Positions 43,972-54,364 of a stretch of DNA of 64,000 bases are shown piece by piece. The notes beneath the pieces were generated by a model that worked only from the letters and a program-made list of their open reading frames with translations, searched no databases and was not told where the DNA came from. The DNA comes from Candidatus Neomarinimicrobiota bacterium (lineage in GTDB: Bacteria; Fidelibacterota; SORT01). Positions within the stretch are counted from its first letter, which is position 1; every line of letters begins with the position of its first letter. The position numbers and the translations under genes are program-made. The DNA is taken from assembly GCA_022573815.1 (NCBI GenBank), contig JACZTG010000005.1, forward strand, positions 1 to 64,000. The letters run 5' to 3'.

Positions 43972-46900
43972 CTATGCCACAGGCAGTGATTCAAGCTTCC
44001 CGGCTTCACCCTGAATAGCTTTTGCTGTTTGAAAACTCAATTCCGCCGCTTCCGTCTTACCAAGTCCCTCATACGTTTCTCCCATAGCGGCGAAAGATTC
44101 CCAGTCCATAGGATCAATTCTTACAGCCTCTTCTAATTTATTCAATGATTCCTCGTATCTTCGCTGTGACAACAGCAGTACCCCTGAGAATTTCCTGGAT
44201 AAATGATATTCGGCATTTAACTTCGACGCTATGTCGAAAGACAGAATAGCCTCCATCGTACGATTTGAGTCTTCTAATCTCACGCCCAGTTTTAGAAATC
44301 TTTCATGTAACTCTACATCGGTTCCCGCCGGAATTATACTTAGCTGAGCTTCGAACTCTTCTAACAATCTCTTACACTGTTTTCTATCGCCTCTTTCCGC
44401 ATAAATATTCGCCAAAAGAAGTTTTATATCGTCAAGCTCGGGCTCAAGAACGAGCGCGTTTGACAAATACGGTTCCGCTGCCGGGTAGTTCTTCTCCTTG
44501 TAAAGTAAATTACCGAGATTTATCAGTGAATCAATGTTATCAATGTCATATTTTAAGGATTCCCTATAATATCGTTCGGCTGCGTCCGGGTTCCCCATAA
44601 AATTTTCTACCGTTCCAAGGTTGGTCAGCACGGAAACATTTTGAGAATCCCTGTTTAAACACCATAATAGTTCTTCTTTAGCGTCTTCAAATCTTCCTTC
44701 TCTTAAGTAAACAGTACCAAGATTTTTTCTTGCCCGTTCTGATTCGGCATCTATTGTCAGAGCTTTTTTATATGATTCGATTGCATTTTCATTTTTTCCT
44801 AATTTATCATATATATGACCGAGATGATTATGGGCAGCCAACTCTAATTTTGGAACAGATACCGGAAAAGAATCGGTTGCAATTTTTTCTTTATTTTTTA
44901 GAAAATATTTATAATATTTTTCCGCCTCTTCAAATCGTTCCGATACAATCAACGCCTGTCCATAGGAATAGTGGTTCACCGGATCATCTTTATTTTCGTT
45001 TAAAAGCTCTTTGAACATACTAAGCGCTTTTTCACTGGCGCCGGATTTAAGGTAAACATGGGCTACCTTGCTCTTTATGTGAAAATACCAGATGGATTTA
45101 CCGTGTTTTCGGACTTCTGTAAGCGCCTTTTCACCCCATTCTAACGCTTGCTCATACTCTCCGTTCAAGTAGTAATTTCTGCATAAAAAGTAAAGTATCT
45201 CATGATCATGCGGATTATCGTCTAATTCTTTCAAAAGCAGCGGTCTGTTTCGCTCATATTTTATTTCTTGAGCGCCCATACCATAACCGAGATGGTTGAT
45301 TGCAATGTCAACATTGCTCGTTTCTATTCCGGCTTCATTGATGGCAAATATAATTTGCTCGTGCACTCTACGGCGAAATCGTAGCTCTGGTAGATTGGGG
45401 AAAACCCTCAACTGGCTTGCAACGAAATCTGCCGTCCCACCCATCTCGTTGAATATCTTTAGAAAATAAGCGCGGTTCTTTTCCTTCGGCATATGAAGCT
45501 TCAATTCCAATAACCGTTTCGCCTGGTCTGGAGAAATAACATCATCACCATCAAGCCAAATTATATAATCTTTACTTGCGTGTTCTAAAGACACGTTACG
45601 AGCAGCGCTAAAGTCATCGATCCAATCAAAGTGATATACCTCTGCTCCGAATGATTTTGCCACCTCGACAGTCGCATCCTCCGAACCGGTATCAACGATA
45701 ACGATTTGGTCCATAATTCCCACTACGGATTCAAGACAATTCGGCAAGTTTTCTGCTTCGTTTTTCACTATCATACAAAGAGTCAGCGTTGCTTCCGGTC
45801 GTTTCGCTTTTTCGTTCAAACGTGTTATATGCTCATGTACCACATCGTTATCAGGTTTCACTGCCAATGCTTTATTATACATTTCAGAAGCCTCTTTAAA
45901 CATATTTCGTTCTTCATACCAGATTCCTAAATTTGTCATCAGTTGATCCGAACCGGGTGTTTTTTTAAGTCCCATCTCGAAAGTTCTTTTGGCATCCTTA
46001 GCTTTTCCTAATCGCTCCTGCGCCACTCCTAACATATTGTATGAAGAATCTTCAGTATAATTCAGGCTTATACTTGAATCATTTTCCTGATTATTTACCG
46101 CTATTTGAAAAGATTTTTCTGCTTCCGCGTAATTATCATTATGAAAATATTGAAGCCCAAGCTCATAGTGCGCATTAGGGTCATTTGCCCTCTCTTGGGC
46201 CTTTTGTTGGTTCATTTCAAGATAAACAGCTCTAATTCCATCGCCCTCTTCTCTTGAATATCCAAGATGATGTACACTTACATCTATGGCGCCTATTTTT
46301 CCGCCGTTCTCCACTATGGAATCTTCTACTAATTCGTGTACATTTCCTTTAAAGCGAATTGAGGAGTCGTTTTTAAATAATCTTACTATGAATGAAGATA
46401 TATAACCCATCCAATTCTCTTCTTCTTTCGGATATTTACCGTCACATTTCTTCCAATCCTTGCGATTCTTGTTGTTGGTGTAATTTCTCTGAATAAGCTT
46501 GTAACCGTCTATATTCTTTGAGTTTACGGCAGACCTTATCAGATCAAAATCTTTCGACGAGAGTACTTCATCCGAATCAAGTACCAAAACCCAATCTGAA
46601 TTAACATATTCCAGTGCTTGATTGCGGGCTTTACTAAAGTCATTTTCCCACACTGTGGAGTACACTATTGCTCCAAGAGATTTACAGATTGCTATCGTTT
46701 CATCGGTGGAGCCGGTGTCAAGTACAACAACCTCATCCACTAATCCATTCACGCTATTAATCGTGCTGGCAACAGTCGCAGCCGAATCCTTCGTTATCAT
46801 ACACAGACCGATAGTTGTTCTATTATTGCTGTCAACAGATTTTCCTTTTGGATTATCACCCTCGGAATCAAAGTAGGCGAATGCGTCGCCGTTTAGCGGT

Positions 46901-48117
46901 ATAGTGGTCAACGCGATTTGGCAGTCCCTCATTCCCAACTGCGCATCTCTATAACTCGCATCAATGTTCAATATTTTTCTAAAGGTTCCTCTGGCGTCGG
47001 CGAAGTTTTTTCTTGAAAATTGATATTCAGCAAGCCGATAGAGAAACAGTAGATTCCGTGGATCCAACTTCAATGCTGCAACGTATTCTTCTTCAGCCTC
47101 TTCAAGCCGTCCGGCTTCGTAATAAGCGTTGCCGAGATTATATTTAATTACAGGGTTCTCAGGATAGTGTTTTTCTGCTTTCAGCTTGAGAGTAATGGCT
47201 TCATCCAATTTTCCCGACCATTGAAGGAGTCCGCTTAGATTGTTCAATGCGCCTAAATGAATCTCATCAAGAGAAAGAACCTCTTTATAATGTTTTATAG
47301 CTTCCTTCCTCCTGTCTAACCGCTCAGCTGTTAAACCTGCGCAGAAATATAGTTCCGCGCTCCCCTGTATTTTTTTTAGATATGCCTTGCTCAATTTGTG
47401 AGCTTCTTTCATATCACCTATTTCTATCAGCTGATTTAACAATTCTATCATCGCTTTGGGGTCGTCAGGATTATCCGCTATCTTCTTTTTACCGAGTTCC
47501 ACATACATTTTCATCTTTTTCTCGATCTTTTCGCTCTCAAGAACCTTGCCGTAATGATGTATGGGCAATTTTGAGTCAGTTATTCCTAAATGATTTTCTA
47601 TTAGTGATTGCTCTACTATCTCGTGAACCCGCCCACTGTATTCTATTTGTGAAGAATTCCTAAATAACCGGACGACATCTTGCGGTATGTATCCCGGATA
47701 GTTCATTTCTTCCGGATATTCGCCAACAGATGACACAGAATTCGTCAGACTTAAATTAATCAGATATGTCCGTTGATTTAGTCTGAAACCGAATGTTTTA
47801 GTTTGAGTGATAAGCTGTTTTAACTGCTCAAGATCCCTTTTAGCGATTCTCTCATCGGCATCAAGAACCAATATCCATTCATAGTTTGCCTCGCTGAGAC
47901 TCAAATTACGTGCAGCTGAAAAATCATCGTTCCACTCGGTTTCGATGATTTTCGCACCCGCTTCACGAGCTATCTGAAGTGTTGCGTCTTCCGAACCTGT
48001 GTCAACTATTACTATTTCATCCACAAAATCTTTCACAGAATCGAGGCATCCCCTGAGAAACACCTCCTCGTTTTTAACTATCATACAAAGTGAGATTCCA
48101 TATTGTAAATCGTTCAT
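43972..48117 (-). CDS. TPR protein with three GT2-type glycosyltransferase domains
   Basis: This is a 1381-aa protein with three copies of a GT-A fold domain. They start at residues about 9, 441 and 790, each with the pattern CMIxKxxE..L..CLxSV...VDEIVIVDTGSxDxT and WxxDFSxARNxxLxxAxxDWxLxLDxDE. Two TPR runs separate them (about 250-390 and 650-780) and a long TPR run at 1000-1370 follows. The DxD-like motifs (LDADE, LDSDE, LDGDD) indicate sugar transfer. It overlaps the next gene by four bases. It lies between flagellin and flgL in a block of transferases, so it may modify flagellin or another surface protein. Confidence 0.82.
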   Translation of the reverse strand: MNDLQYGISLCMIVKNEEVFLRGCLDSVKDFVDEIVIVDTGSEDATLQIAREAGAKIIETEWNDDFSAARNLSLSEANYEWILVLDADERIAKRDLEQLKQLITQTKTFGFRLNQRTYLINLSLTNSVSSVGEYPEEMNYPGYIPQDVVRLFRNSSQIEYSGRVHEIVEQSLIENHLGITDSKLPIHHYGKVLESEKIEKKMKMYVELGKKKIADNPDDPKAMIELLNQLIEIGDMKEAHKLSKAYLKKIQGSAELYFCAGLTAERLDRRKEAIKHYKEVLSLDEIHLGALNNLSGLLQWSGKLDEAITLKLKAEKHYPENPVIKYNLGNAYYEAGRLEEAEEEYVAALKLDPRNLLFLYRLAEYQFSRKNFADARGTFRKILNIDASYRDAQLGMRDCQIALTTIPLNGDAFAYFDSEGDNPKGKSVDSNNRTTIGLCMITKDSAATVASTINSVNGLVDEVVVLDTGSTDETIAICKSLGAIVYSTVWENDFSKARNQALEYVNSDWVLVLDSDEVLSSKDFDLIRSAVNSKNIDGYKLIQRNYTNNKNRKDWKKCDGKYPKEEENWMGYISSFIVRLFKNDSSIRFKGNVHELVEDSIVENGGKIGAIDVSVHHLGYSREEGDGIRAVYLEMNQQKAQERANDPNAHYELGLQYFHNDNYAEAEKSFQIAVNNQENDSSISLNYTEDSSYNMLGVAQERLGKAKDAKRTFEMGLKKTPGSDQLMTNLGIWYEERNMFKEASEMYNKALAVKPDNDVVHEHITRLNEKAKRPEATLTLCMIVKNEAENLPNCLESVVGIMDQIVIVDTGSEDATVEVAKSFGAEVYHFDWIDDFSAARNVSLEHASKDYIIWLDGDDVISPDQAKRLLELKLHMPKEKNRAYFLKIFNEMGGTADFVASQLRVFPNLPELRFRRRVHEQIIFAINEAGIETSNVDIAINHLGYGMGAQEIKYERNRPLLLKELDDNPHDHEILYFLCRNYYLNGEYEQALEWGEKALTEVRKHGKSIWYFHIKSKVAHVYLKSGASEKALSMFKELLNENKDDPVNHYSYGQALIVSERFEEAEKYYKYFLKNKEKIATDSFPVSVPKLELAAHNHLGHIYDKLGKNENAIESYKKALTIDAESERARKNLGTVYLREGRFEDAKEELLWCLNRDSQNVSVLTNLGTVENFMGNPDAAERYYRESLKYDIDNIDSLINLGNLLYKEKNYPAAEPYLSNALVLEPELDDIKLLLANIYAERGDRKQCKRLLEEFEAQLSIIPAGTDVELHERFLKLGVRLEDSNRTMEAILSFDIASKLNAEYHLSRKFSGVLLLSQRRYEESLNKLEEAVRIDPMDWESFAAMGETYEGLGKTEAAELSFQTAKAIQGEAGKLESLPVA

Positions 48118-50282
48118 TGAACCGCTACCTCTTCTTGTAGATTGATTTCCATTTTCGTTTCAACTTCAGTTAGAAGCGACTTCAATTCTTCGTTGTCCGG
48201 ATCTTCTTTAAGTAGAGACCGAATTGTAGCCTCAGATTTCTGATATTCGCCTTGCCTGAACTGACAATCCGCAAGCAGATACCATAATTCTGTCTGTTCG
48301 TCATCTTTAATTGCCTGTTTTAAAGATGACTCGACTTCAGAATGGAGGCCTAAATTGTAGCCTGAATCTATCAGATTTACAACCGCATCTCCATTGCCGC
48401 TGTCAATTTCAAGGGCCCTCTTAAACGCTTGAAACGCTTCTTGCTGCTTACCTGATTCCCACAATGCAACTCCATAATTAACATAGTTTTCGGAAGAACC
48501 TGATAATTCTATCAAACTTGAAAATGATTTTAATGCCATTTCCCAAAATCCGTTCTCTGCGCACCATTTCCCATGTTCGAACATCTTTTCAGTTACTTCT
48601 TCAGCTATCCAGCTGTTGTCTATCGCCGGATTACTCTCTTCATCGGTTTTATTCCATTTATTTTCAAATTTTATCCTGTTTTCTTCGACAAGACTATTAT
48701 AATCAATATCTGAAGCATCGAAAGAAACATGACCAAAATGATGTACATAGCTGTCCAACCCGATTTTCAGCACATATCCCTTTGAGGTCAGAGTTTTGCA
48801 AAGGTCATTATCTTCATAATTGCCTATACCGTAATCTTCATCAAAGCCGCCAACTGATTTCAGCAATTTCGTCCTACCCATAAAGCAAAAGCCCACCAAC
48901 AGTTCCTCTATACTGGATTTTCCTTTGTTATTTTTGGAATTGCTTTCAGCATACTCGACCATCTCCGAAACGGAGCTGTATTTCGCCTCCAAATCAATTT
49001 GGCGACCTTTAACAAAATTCGTGCGTGGCCCCACTAAGGCGCAGTTATCGTCTTCATTCAAAACTTGAATCAGAGATTCAACTGACCCGTCGGTAAGCAA
49101 CACATCGTTATTCATAATCAATGTGAATTCGCCTTTTGCGCTGTTTATACCTCTGTTATTCCCGGCTGCGTAGCCTAAATTTTCTCGGTTCGCGATTAAA
49201 GAATAGTTGTCATTTTGTTCGACTATTGAAGTGAGATATTCAACAGTTCCGTCGGTCGAAGCATTATCCACGAAAATAATCTCGTAATCGGAATCCATAA
49301 ATCTTTCTACACTTTTCACGCAAAGTTTAGTGTATTCGAGTTGATTATGAGTGAGTATCACAATAGAACACAATCCAGCTGTTAATTCAGAGCCGGAATT
49401 AAGACCTGTATATTCATTCGCAAATGCGGATTGCAGCACTGCTCCCATTCGATGTTGATATGTGTGATATTTATGGACGTGATTCCTGCCTGCATCGGCA
49501 ATAGCCTCACGTTCTTCTTCAAGTTCAAGATATTCATTTATCCGCGCTATTAAATCAGCTTCATCTTTATACATTACAAGATGCTTTCGGTCCTCGAATA
49601 GCGCATCTAAACCGTTATCATCAATGGCATTCGTTATTAACAGACTGCCCGTTGAAAGAGCCTCAAATACCCTCATATTAATATCATTGCTTATGCTCTG
49701 ATTAAACACTGTCCGCCCTTCTGAAAAAGTTTCTGCCATCTCATCGAAATATTTCTGACCGATAAAATGATTGGGGAAATATTTTCTAATTGCTTTTAGA
49801 CAGCCTTCACGTTCTTTACCAACAAAATTACCGACAAACACCACATCGAATTTTTTATCTGTCGCAACTTTTTTATGCCGCTCCGGGTCACACGCCAACG
49901 GCAGCCATTGAGCGTTTTTCATTCCGTCCTGCTTGAATTTAATTGCCGCGTCCCGCTGTGCGGTGAACAGGTAATCGAACTGACCGGCAGAACGCAAATT
50001 TTCATCGTAGTTTAAGTGAGTGTCAATGACCCACCAAGCTGACGGACTTAAATTATCCGGCAAAAAATAACGGAATCCGTCGTCTATAAATAAATATAAA
50101 TCAAAACCTGCCGGGACTTTTTCCATTTCTGTAGGCTGAAAGTGCTCAACCCGGCAGATTTTCTCTAACGCTTTCCGGCAATAAACTCCTGTAGTGTCCG
50201 GGCGCACGATATCATCGTAAAGCAGCGCAATTCGCTTATCCTTAAAAGAAAACCCGCTTTCATTTTTCAGCAGTGGAATCAT
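48114..50282 (-). CDS. CgeB-like and GT2 glycosyltransferase with TPR tail
   Basis: This is a 722-aa fusion. Residues 1-285 resemble CgeB/DUF3880-type glycosyltransferases (WWVIDTHLNYDENLRSAGQFDYLFTAQRDAAIKF, VVFVGNFVGKEREGCL, NMRVFEALSTGSLLITN). Residues 305-555 are a GT2 domain (IVILTHNQLEYTKLCVKSVERFMDSDYEIIFVDNASTDGT, LIMNNDVLLTDGS). A TPR tail spans 600-710. The stop codon overlaps the start of the large triple-GT gene (4 bases). The same gene block supports a role in surface or flagellar glycan assembly; substrate and acceptor are unknown. Confidence 0.83.
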   Translation of the reverse strand: MIPLLKNESGFSFKDKRIALLYDDIVRPDTTGVYCRKALEKICRVEHFQPTEMEKVPAGFDLYLFIDDGFRYFLPDNLSPSAWWVIDTHLNYDENLRSAGQFDYLFTAQRDAAIKFKQDGMKNAQWLPLACDPERHKKVATDKKFDVVFVGNFVGKEREGCLKAIRKYFPNHFIGQKYFDEMAETFSEGRTVFNQSISNDINMRVFEALSTGSLLITNAIDDNGLDALFEDRKHLVMYKDEADLIARINEYLELEEEREAIADAGRNHVHKYHTYQHRMGAVLQSAFANEYTGLNSGSELTAGLCSIVILTHNQLEYTKLCVKSVERFMDSDYEIIFVDNASTDGTVEYLTSIVEQNDNYSLIANRENLGYAAGNNRGINSAKGEFTLIMNNDVLLTDGSVESLIQVLNEDDNCALVGPRTNFVKGRQIDLEAKYSSVSEMVEYAESNSKNNKGKSSIEELLVGFCFMGRTKLLKSVGGFDEDYGIGNYEDNDLCKTLTSKGYVLKIGLDSYVHHFGHVSFDASDIDYNSLVEENRIKFENKWNKTDEESNPAIDNSWIAEEVTEKMFEHGKWCAENGFWEMALKSFSSLIELSGSSENYVNYGVALWESGKQQEAFQAFKRALEIDSGNGDAVVNLIDSGYNLGLHSEVESSLKQAIKDDEQTELWYLLADCQFRQGEYQKSEATIRSLLKEDPDNEELKSLLTEVETKMEINLQEEVAVQ

Positions 50283-50286
50283 TTAA

Positions 50287-51294
50287 TTATTCCGCATATC
50301 CCAGAGCGCGTAATTGATGAAGGATGTCAATTCTTTCTTCGGTATTAAGCTGATTTTTAACAAATAATTCGTGAAGGATTCGCCCATCCATCATCGGCTT
50401 ATCGGGTAGAAGGACATCAAACATATTCAATATTGTGGGAGTAATGTCAATTAAATTTGCGTTAACCTTCATTCCATCGTCTATTATATCTTTCCCTTTT
50501 GCCATAAAGACCCCATCATATTGATGCCAGCCGAGCATTTTCAGATGGACTTTATCTCCTTTTCCTACCAATAGCTTGTGAAAATCTTCTGTTTCCGGAA
50601 TTTCTTTTGCGTTCATTCCATGATCGGAAATTATCATTACGTTATCGGGGTTAATCTCTTCGATGAGTTTACTTAAAATATCTTCCAAAAATTGATATGT
50701 GTCGTGGAGAATATTATCATACCCCCAAAACCAATGACCTATGTTATCTGAAGCATTGAATACTACCGTCATAAAATCCGTCGGAAACGATTTTGCTACT
50801 TTTGTTGTATATCTAAATAGCTGGGAATCCACCGCAATCTGATCTTTGAGGAACTCCTCACTCGTTTCGGCAGGAATCGGATATTGACGATAGCCTTCGA
50901 AAAGTTCTTTGACGTTATCGCTTATTCGGGTGATAGGACCGAATCTACCGGGTACCATATATCCGTCTAATCGTCCCAGTGGATAAGCCAACGGCACGTT
51001 CAACATTCCCGTAGAGATCTCTTCTGCGTTTAGATATTCCCAAAGTTTCGGCACCTTAACGTCGAGATAGCTCATATCCTCAAACCGCCGTGTATTTTCA
51101 TCGAAACCATGATTCACAGGCTCCATTCCGGTAAAAAAGCTGGGCCATGCACAGCCTGTCACCGGCGGAGATACTGATCTGAGATTTCCCCAAACGCCTT
51201 CTTCTTTAAAACTGTTAAATGTTGGAAATTCCTCTATCCAATCATAAAGCAAATTCGGCGTCATACCGTCAAATCCGACTACCAGTAATTTCAT
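50287..51294 (-). CDS. Alkaline-phosphatase-superfamily phosphodiesterase
   Basis: This is a 335-aa protein of the type I phosphodiesterase/nucleotide pyrophosphatase branch. The N-terminal metal site LLVVGFDGMTPNLLYDW, the nucleophile region SPPVTGCAWPSFFTGM, NHGFDEN, the second site VMIISDHGMNAKE and LIDITPTILNMF are the superfamily pattern. It is cytoplasmic, with no signal peptide. Homologues next to glycosyltransferases may hydrolyse nucleotide-sugars or phosphoglycans. The substrate here is not known. It lies between the AsnB-like gene and the CgeB/GT2 gene. Confidence 0.85.
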   Translation of the reverse strand: MKLLVVGFDGMTPNLLYDWIEEFPTFNSFKEEGVWGNLRSVSPPVTGCAWPSFFTGMEPVNHGFDENTRRFEDMSYLDVKVPKLWEYLNAEEISTGMLNVPLAYPLGRLDGYMVPGRFGPITRISDNVKELFEGYRQYPIPAETSEEFLKDQIAVDSQLFRYTTKVAKSFPTDFMTVVFNASDNIGHWFWGYDNILHDTYQFLEDILSKLIEEINPDNVMIISDHGMNAKEIPETEDFHKLLVGKGDKVHLKMLGWHQYDGVFMAKGKDIIDDGMKVNANLIDITPTILNMFDVLLPDKPMMDGRILHELFVKNQLNTEERIDILHQLRALGYAE

Positions 51295-51321
51295 TCGATA
51301 ATCTCCTTCTTTTCCTAAAAA

Positions 51322-53226
51322 TTATGTGAGAGCCAATTCGGATAATCTCTCTTCCGAATCGTCGTCAAAACTCAGTGTGCTGTCTTCGATAAACACATCC
51401 CACCATAGCTGAAATGATGCGATTGTCCAAAATTGCCTTCGTGTAATAACATTTGAGAGGTCTTTTGAAAGAAGGTTTTTCACCTGTTTTACGTTGAAAA
51501 TTCCCTGCTCTTCCAATCTTGCGGCATCAAATAGATTATTATCAAAAAATTCCCTTTGTGATTCATAAAGCGTGTGAAGAGGAACCGTGAATCCTTTCTT
51601 TTTCCTTTTAAGGATATTTGACGGTAAAACATTCGCCATCGATTTGCGTAAGAGCGATTTATTTCCATTTCCTCTTGTTAAAATTGATTCCGGTAAACGC
51701 AGCACATATTCAACCAAATGATGATCAAGAAATGGTAACCGTGCCTCTATTCCATATGCCATATTCATCTTATCGTTCTTGAGCAATAAATCATCGGGAA
51801 GCCAATATTTTAAATCCCATTCTCTTAAAGCAAGGACAGGATCTTTGTCATCTCTATGCTTTAGAAAATTCGATAGATTTTCCCGGGTTGAACCGGAATT
51901 TTTTACCTTTCTGTATGCTGTTTTAGTGAGAAGATTTTTCTGCTCGTCAGCAGTGAATACAGACATCAGATTGAGGTACGAATCCGCCAATCCGCCCTTA
52001 GTTGCGAGATAATCCTTTAACCGCGACATATATGTGTTACCCGGCATAATCTTACTAATTGTGCTGATTGATTTTGATAGTAATCCGCCCCTGAGATTTT
52101 CCATTCGACGAAGGAAATTGTATTTCGGGTATCCAAGGAAAAGCTCATCGGCTCCCTCACCGCTCAATACTACTTTTATGAATTGAGATGTGGCGCCTGC
52201 CAGCTGATAAGTAGGTATGACGGTGGCATCACCCAACGGTTCTTCAAGGTGCCACATAATCGCTTTTAACATTTCAGGAATAACTATAGCCCCTTTGACC
52301 GTATGATGCTCTGCTGAAAACAGATCAGCCGTTGATGCCGCAAGTAAACTCTCGTCGTAGGCTGCGTCCTCAAAACCGGCGGAAAAAGTGTTGACACTGC
52401 TATCTGAATGCCTTGTCATCGCTGATAATATTGAGGCTGAATCCACGCCTCCTGAAAGATAAACTCCAACTTCCACATCGGCCATTAAACGCACAGCCAC
52501 TGCATCGTCAAAGAGTTCATATATATTCTCAAGAATCTCTTCTTTTCCTGAATCCTCGATTGAATCCGTTGGAATATCCCAATATCTGATTACCTCCGAA
52601 ATTCCATTATGGTATGACAGCATCGTACCCGGAGGCAATTTAGAGATTCCCTTGAACATTGTATTAGGCGATGGGATGTATCGTAAAGTCAATAAGGATT
52701 CAAACGCTTCCCAATTAATAGGAGGCGTATGACCTAATTGTTTCAATATGGACTTAATCTCAGAAGCGAATATCAGGCTTCCATCTACTTTTGAATAATA
52801 GAGCGGTTTGATACCGAGTCTATCTCTTCCTAAAAGTAAGAGTCCTTTCTTTGAATCCCATAGTGAAATTGAGAACATACCTCTTAATGTGCTGAAGAGA
52901 TTCCTGCCAATCTCTTCATATTGATGAATTATTACTTCACCGTCACTTTTAGTTTTGAACTTATGTCCTTTTCGCTCCAAATCACGCCGTAGCTGCTCAT
53001 GATTATATATCTCACCATTATATGAGAGAATAATTGTCCCGTCCTCATTTGATATTGGTTGATTCCCTTTGTCAACATCCACGATAGCCAGCCGCCGATG
53101 CCCGAGGTAAATATTTTGGTCTTGAAACTCCCCCGAACCATCCGGTCCCCGATGGCTGAGGAGATCCCTCATCTCCTTGCCGATATCCGGATTAGTTTCT
53201 CCCACAACGCCGCAGATTCCACACAT
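51322..53226 (-). CDS. asnB: Asparagine synthetase (glutamine-hydrolysing) AsnB-type
   Basis: This is a 634-aa class II amidotransferase. The N-terminal Cys2 nucleophile (MCGICGVVG) and the RGPDGSG motif define the glutaminase domain. The synthetase domain has the PP-loop SGGVDSASI near residue 260 and the DKMNMAYGIEARLPFLDH region. Members within sugar or surface gene clusters often make amide bonds on sugars or lipids rather than asparagine, so the substrate may not be aspartate. It lies two bases upstream of the GT4 gene's stop and within the flagellar glycosylation-like block. Confidence 0.88.
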   Translation of the reverse strand: MCGICGVVGETNPDIGKEMRDLLSHRGPDGSGEFQDQNIYLGHRRLAIVDVDKGNQPISNEDGTIILSYNGEIYNHEQLRRDLERKGHKFKTKSDGEVIIHQYEEIGRNLFSTLRGMFSISLWDSKKGLLLLGRDRLGIKPLYYSKVDGSLIFASEIKSILKQLGHTPPINWEAFESLLTLRYIPSPNTMFKGISKLPPGTMLSYHNGISEVIRYWDIPTDSIEDSGKEEILENIYELFDDAVAVRLMADVEVGVYLSGGVDSASILSAMTRHSDSSVNTFSAGFEDAAYDESLLAASTADLFSAEHHTVKGAIVIPEMLKAIMWHLEEPLGDATVIPTYQLAGATSQFIKVVLSGEGADELFLGYPKYNFLRRMENLRGGLLSKSISTISKIMPGNTYMSRLKDYLATKGGLADSYLNLMSVFTADEQKNLLTKTAYRKVKNSGSTRENLSNFLKHRDDKDPVLALREWDLKYWLPDDLLLKNDKMNMAYGIEARLPFLDHHLVEYVLRLPESILTRGNGNKSLLRKSMANVLPSNILKRKKKGFTVPLHTLYESQREFFDNNLFDAARLEEQGIFNVKQVKNLLSKDLSNVITRRQFWTIASFQLWWDVFIEDSTLSFDDDSEERLSELALT

Positions 53227-53227
53227 C

Positions 53228-54364
53228 TCAATGCACCTTTATCGCTTCGTCATAAAAATTGAAATATTCCTGAGCTGTTTTGCTCCATGAAAAATCTTTC
53301 GACCGTTCCAACGATAATCTTTTCATCTCACTAAGCTTATCCTTATCGGATATTATTGTCTGCAATGCATCTCGAATAGAGTCGGATGAACCTTTTTCGA
53401 TGATAACAGCATTTCCATTCAGCAGCTCGCTTGTTCCACCTGTCGCTGTGGTGACAATCGGTAATCCTGACGCCATTGCTTCTAACATTGCATTTGACAT
53501 TCCTTCGTTGAATGACGGTAGAACAAAAACGTCGTGTGATGAATAAATAGCTGCTAATTCGTTATGAGGAACTTCACCAAGAAACTTCACGGATTCTGAT
53601 AGCTCCCGTTTCTTCACAAGAGCCTCTAATTCGTTCTGTTTATCGCCGGACCCAACTATCGTTAAGCTTATACCCGGGATAATATCTTTTAGGTCAGACA
53701 GTGATTTTATCAGATAATCAATTCCTTTTCTATCTATAAGTCTCGCGACGGTGAGAAGTCGTGTTCCGTTGCCCGGTTCCGCTACAAAGGGCGAAAATTC
53801 GTCATTATCAACCCCATTTGGGATTATCCTTATATTAATTTGTGGGTCGGTCAGAAGAGCCAGCTCTTTCAATCCTTTTGAATTTGCTGTTAAAGCCGAG
53901 GCCGAGGCCCAGATTTTTTTAATCAATGGCCGAATCAGTTTATATCCGAAGGAAAATCTTGAATTGAACATAGGCACATCCGAACCTCGCATAGAAACAA
54001 CATAAGGAACCTTCTTACGGAGCAGATACGCTATTAAGCCCGACGGAAAACCGAAAACAGCATGTATCAGATCATACTTATTTTTCAATACGAGTTTAAA
54101 TGCTAAAAAATATGCTTTTATCAAATAGACAAGCATCTCCCTGAAAGTCCAATGATGAAGATTTTTCTTCCATACATTCACTTTTCTGATATTTATATTA
54201 CTTCCAAAATCATGGCTGATGGATGTATGGTTAACTCCTGAAGTAATGAGATCTAATTCCACATCGTGATGTTTTGCTACTTCCTTTAGAAAATACCAGT
54301 TCATATTCGCAGCTCCGCCGCCAATTGGCGGAAATTCACAATTCAGCATCAGAATTCTTATCAT
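53228..54364 (-). CDS. GT4-family glycosyltransferase
   Basis: This is a 378-aa GT-B fold enzyme. The N-domain has NCEFPPIGGGAANMNWYFLKEVAKH. The nucleotide-sugar domain shows LLTVARLIDRKGIDYLIKSLSDL, VGSGDKQNELEALVKK, VKFLGEVPHNELAAIYSSHDVFVLPSFNEGMSNAMLEAMASGLPIVTTATGG, the usual EGM...EA.A.G.P signature with the acidic retaining-enzyme motif. It shares one base with the start of the adjacent TPR/GT gene. Its sugar is unknown. Confidence 0.92.
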   Translation of the reverse strand: MIRILMLNCEFPPIGGGAANMNWYFLKEVAKHHDVELDLITSGVNHTSISHDFGSNINIRKVNVWKKNLHHWTFREMLVYLIKAYFLAFKLVLKNKYDLIHAVFGFPSGLIAYLLRKKVPYVVSMRGSDVPMFNSRFSFGYKLIRPLIKKIWASASALTANSKGLKELALLTDPQINIRIIPNGVDNDEFSPFVAEPGNGTRLLTVARLIDRKGIDYLIKSLSDLKDIIPGISLTIVGSGDKQNELEALVKKRELSESVKFLGEVPHNELAAIYSSHDVFVLPSFNEGMSNAMLEAMASGLPIVTTATGGTSELLNGNAVIIEKGSSDSIRDALQTIISDKDKLSEMKRLSLERSKDFSWSKTAQEYFNFYDEAIKVH

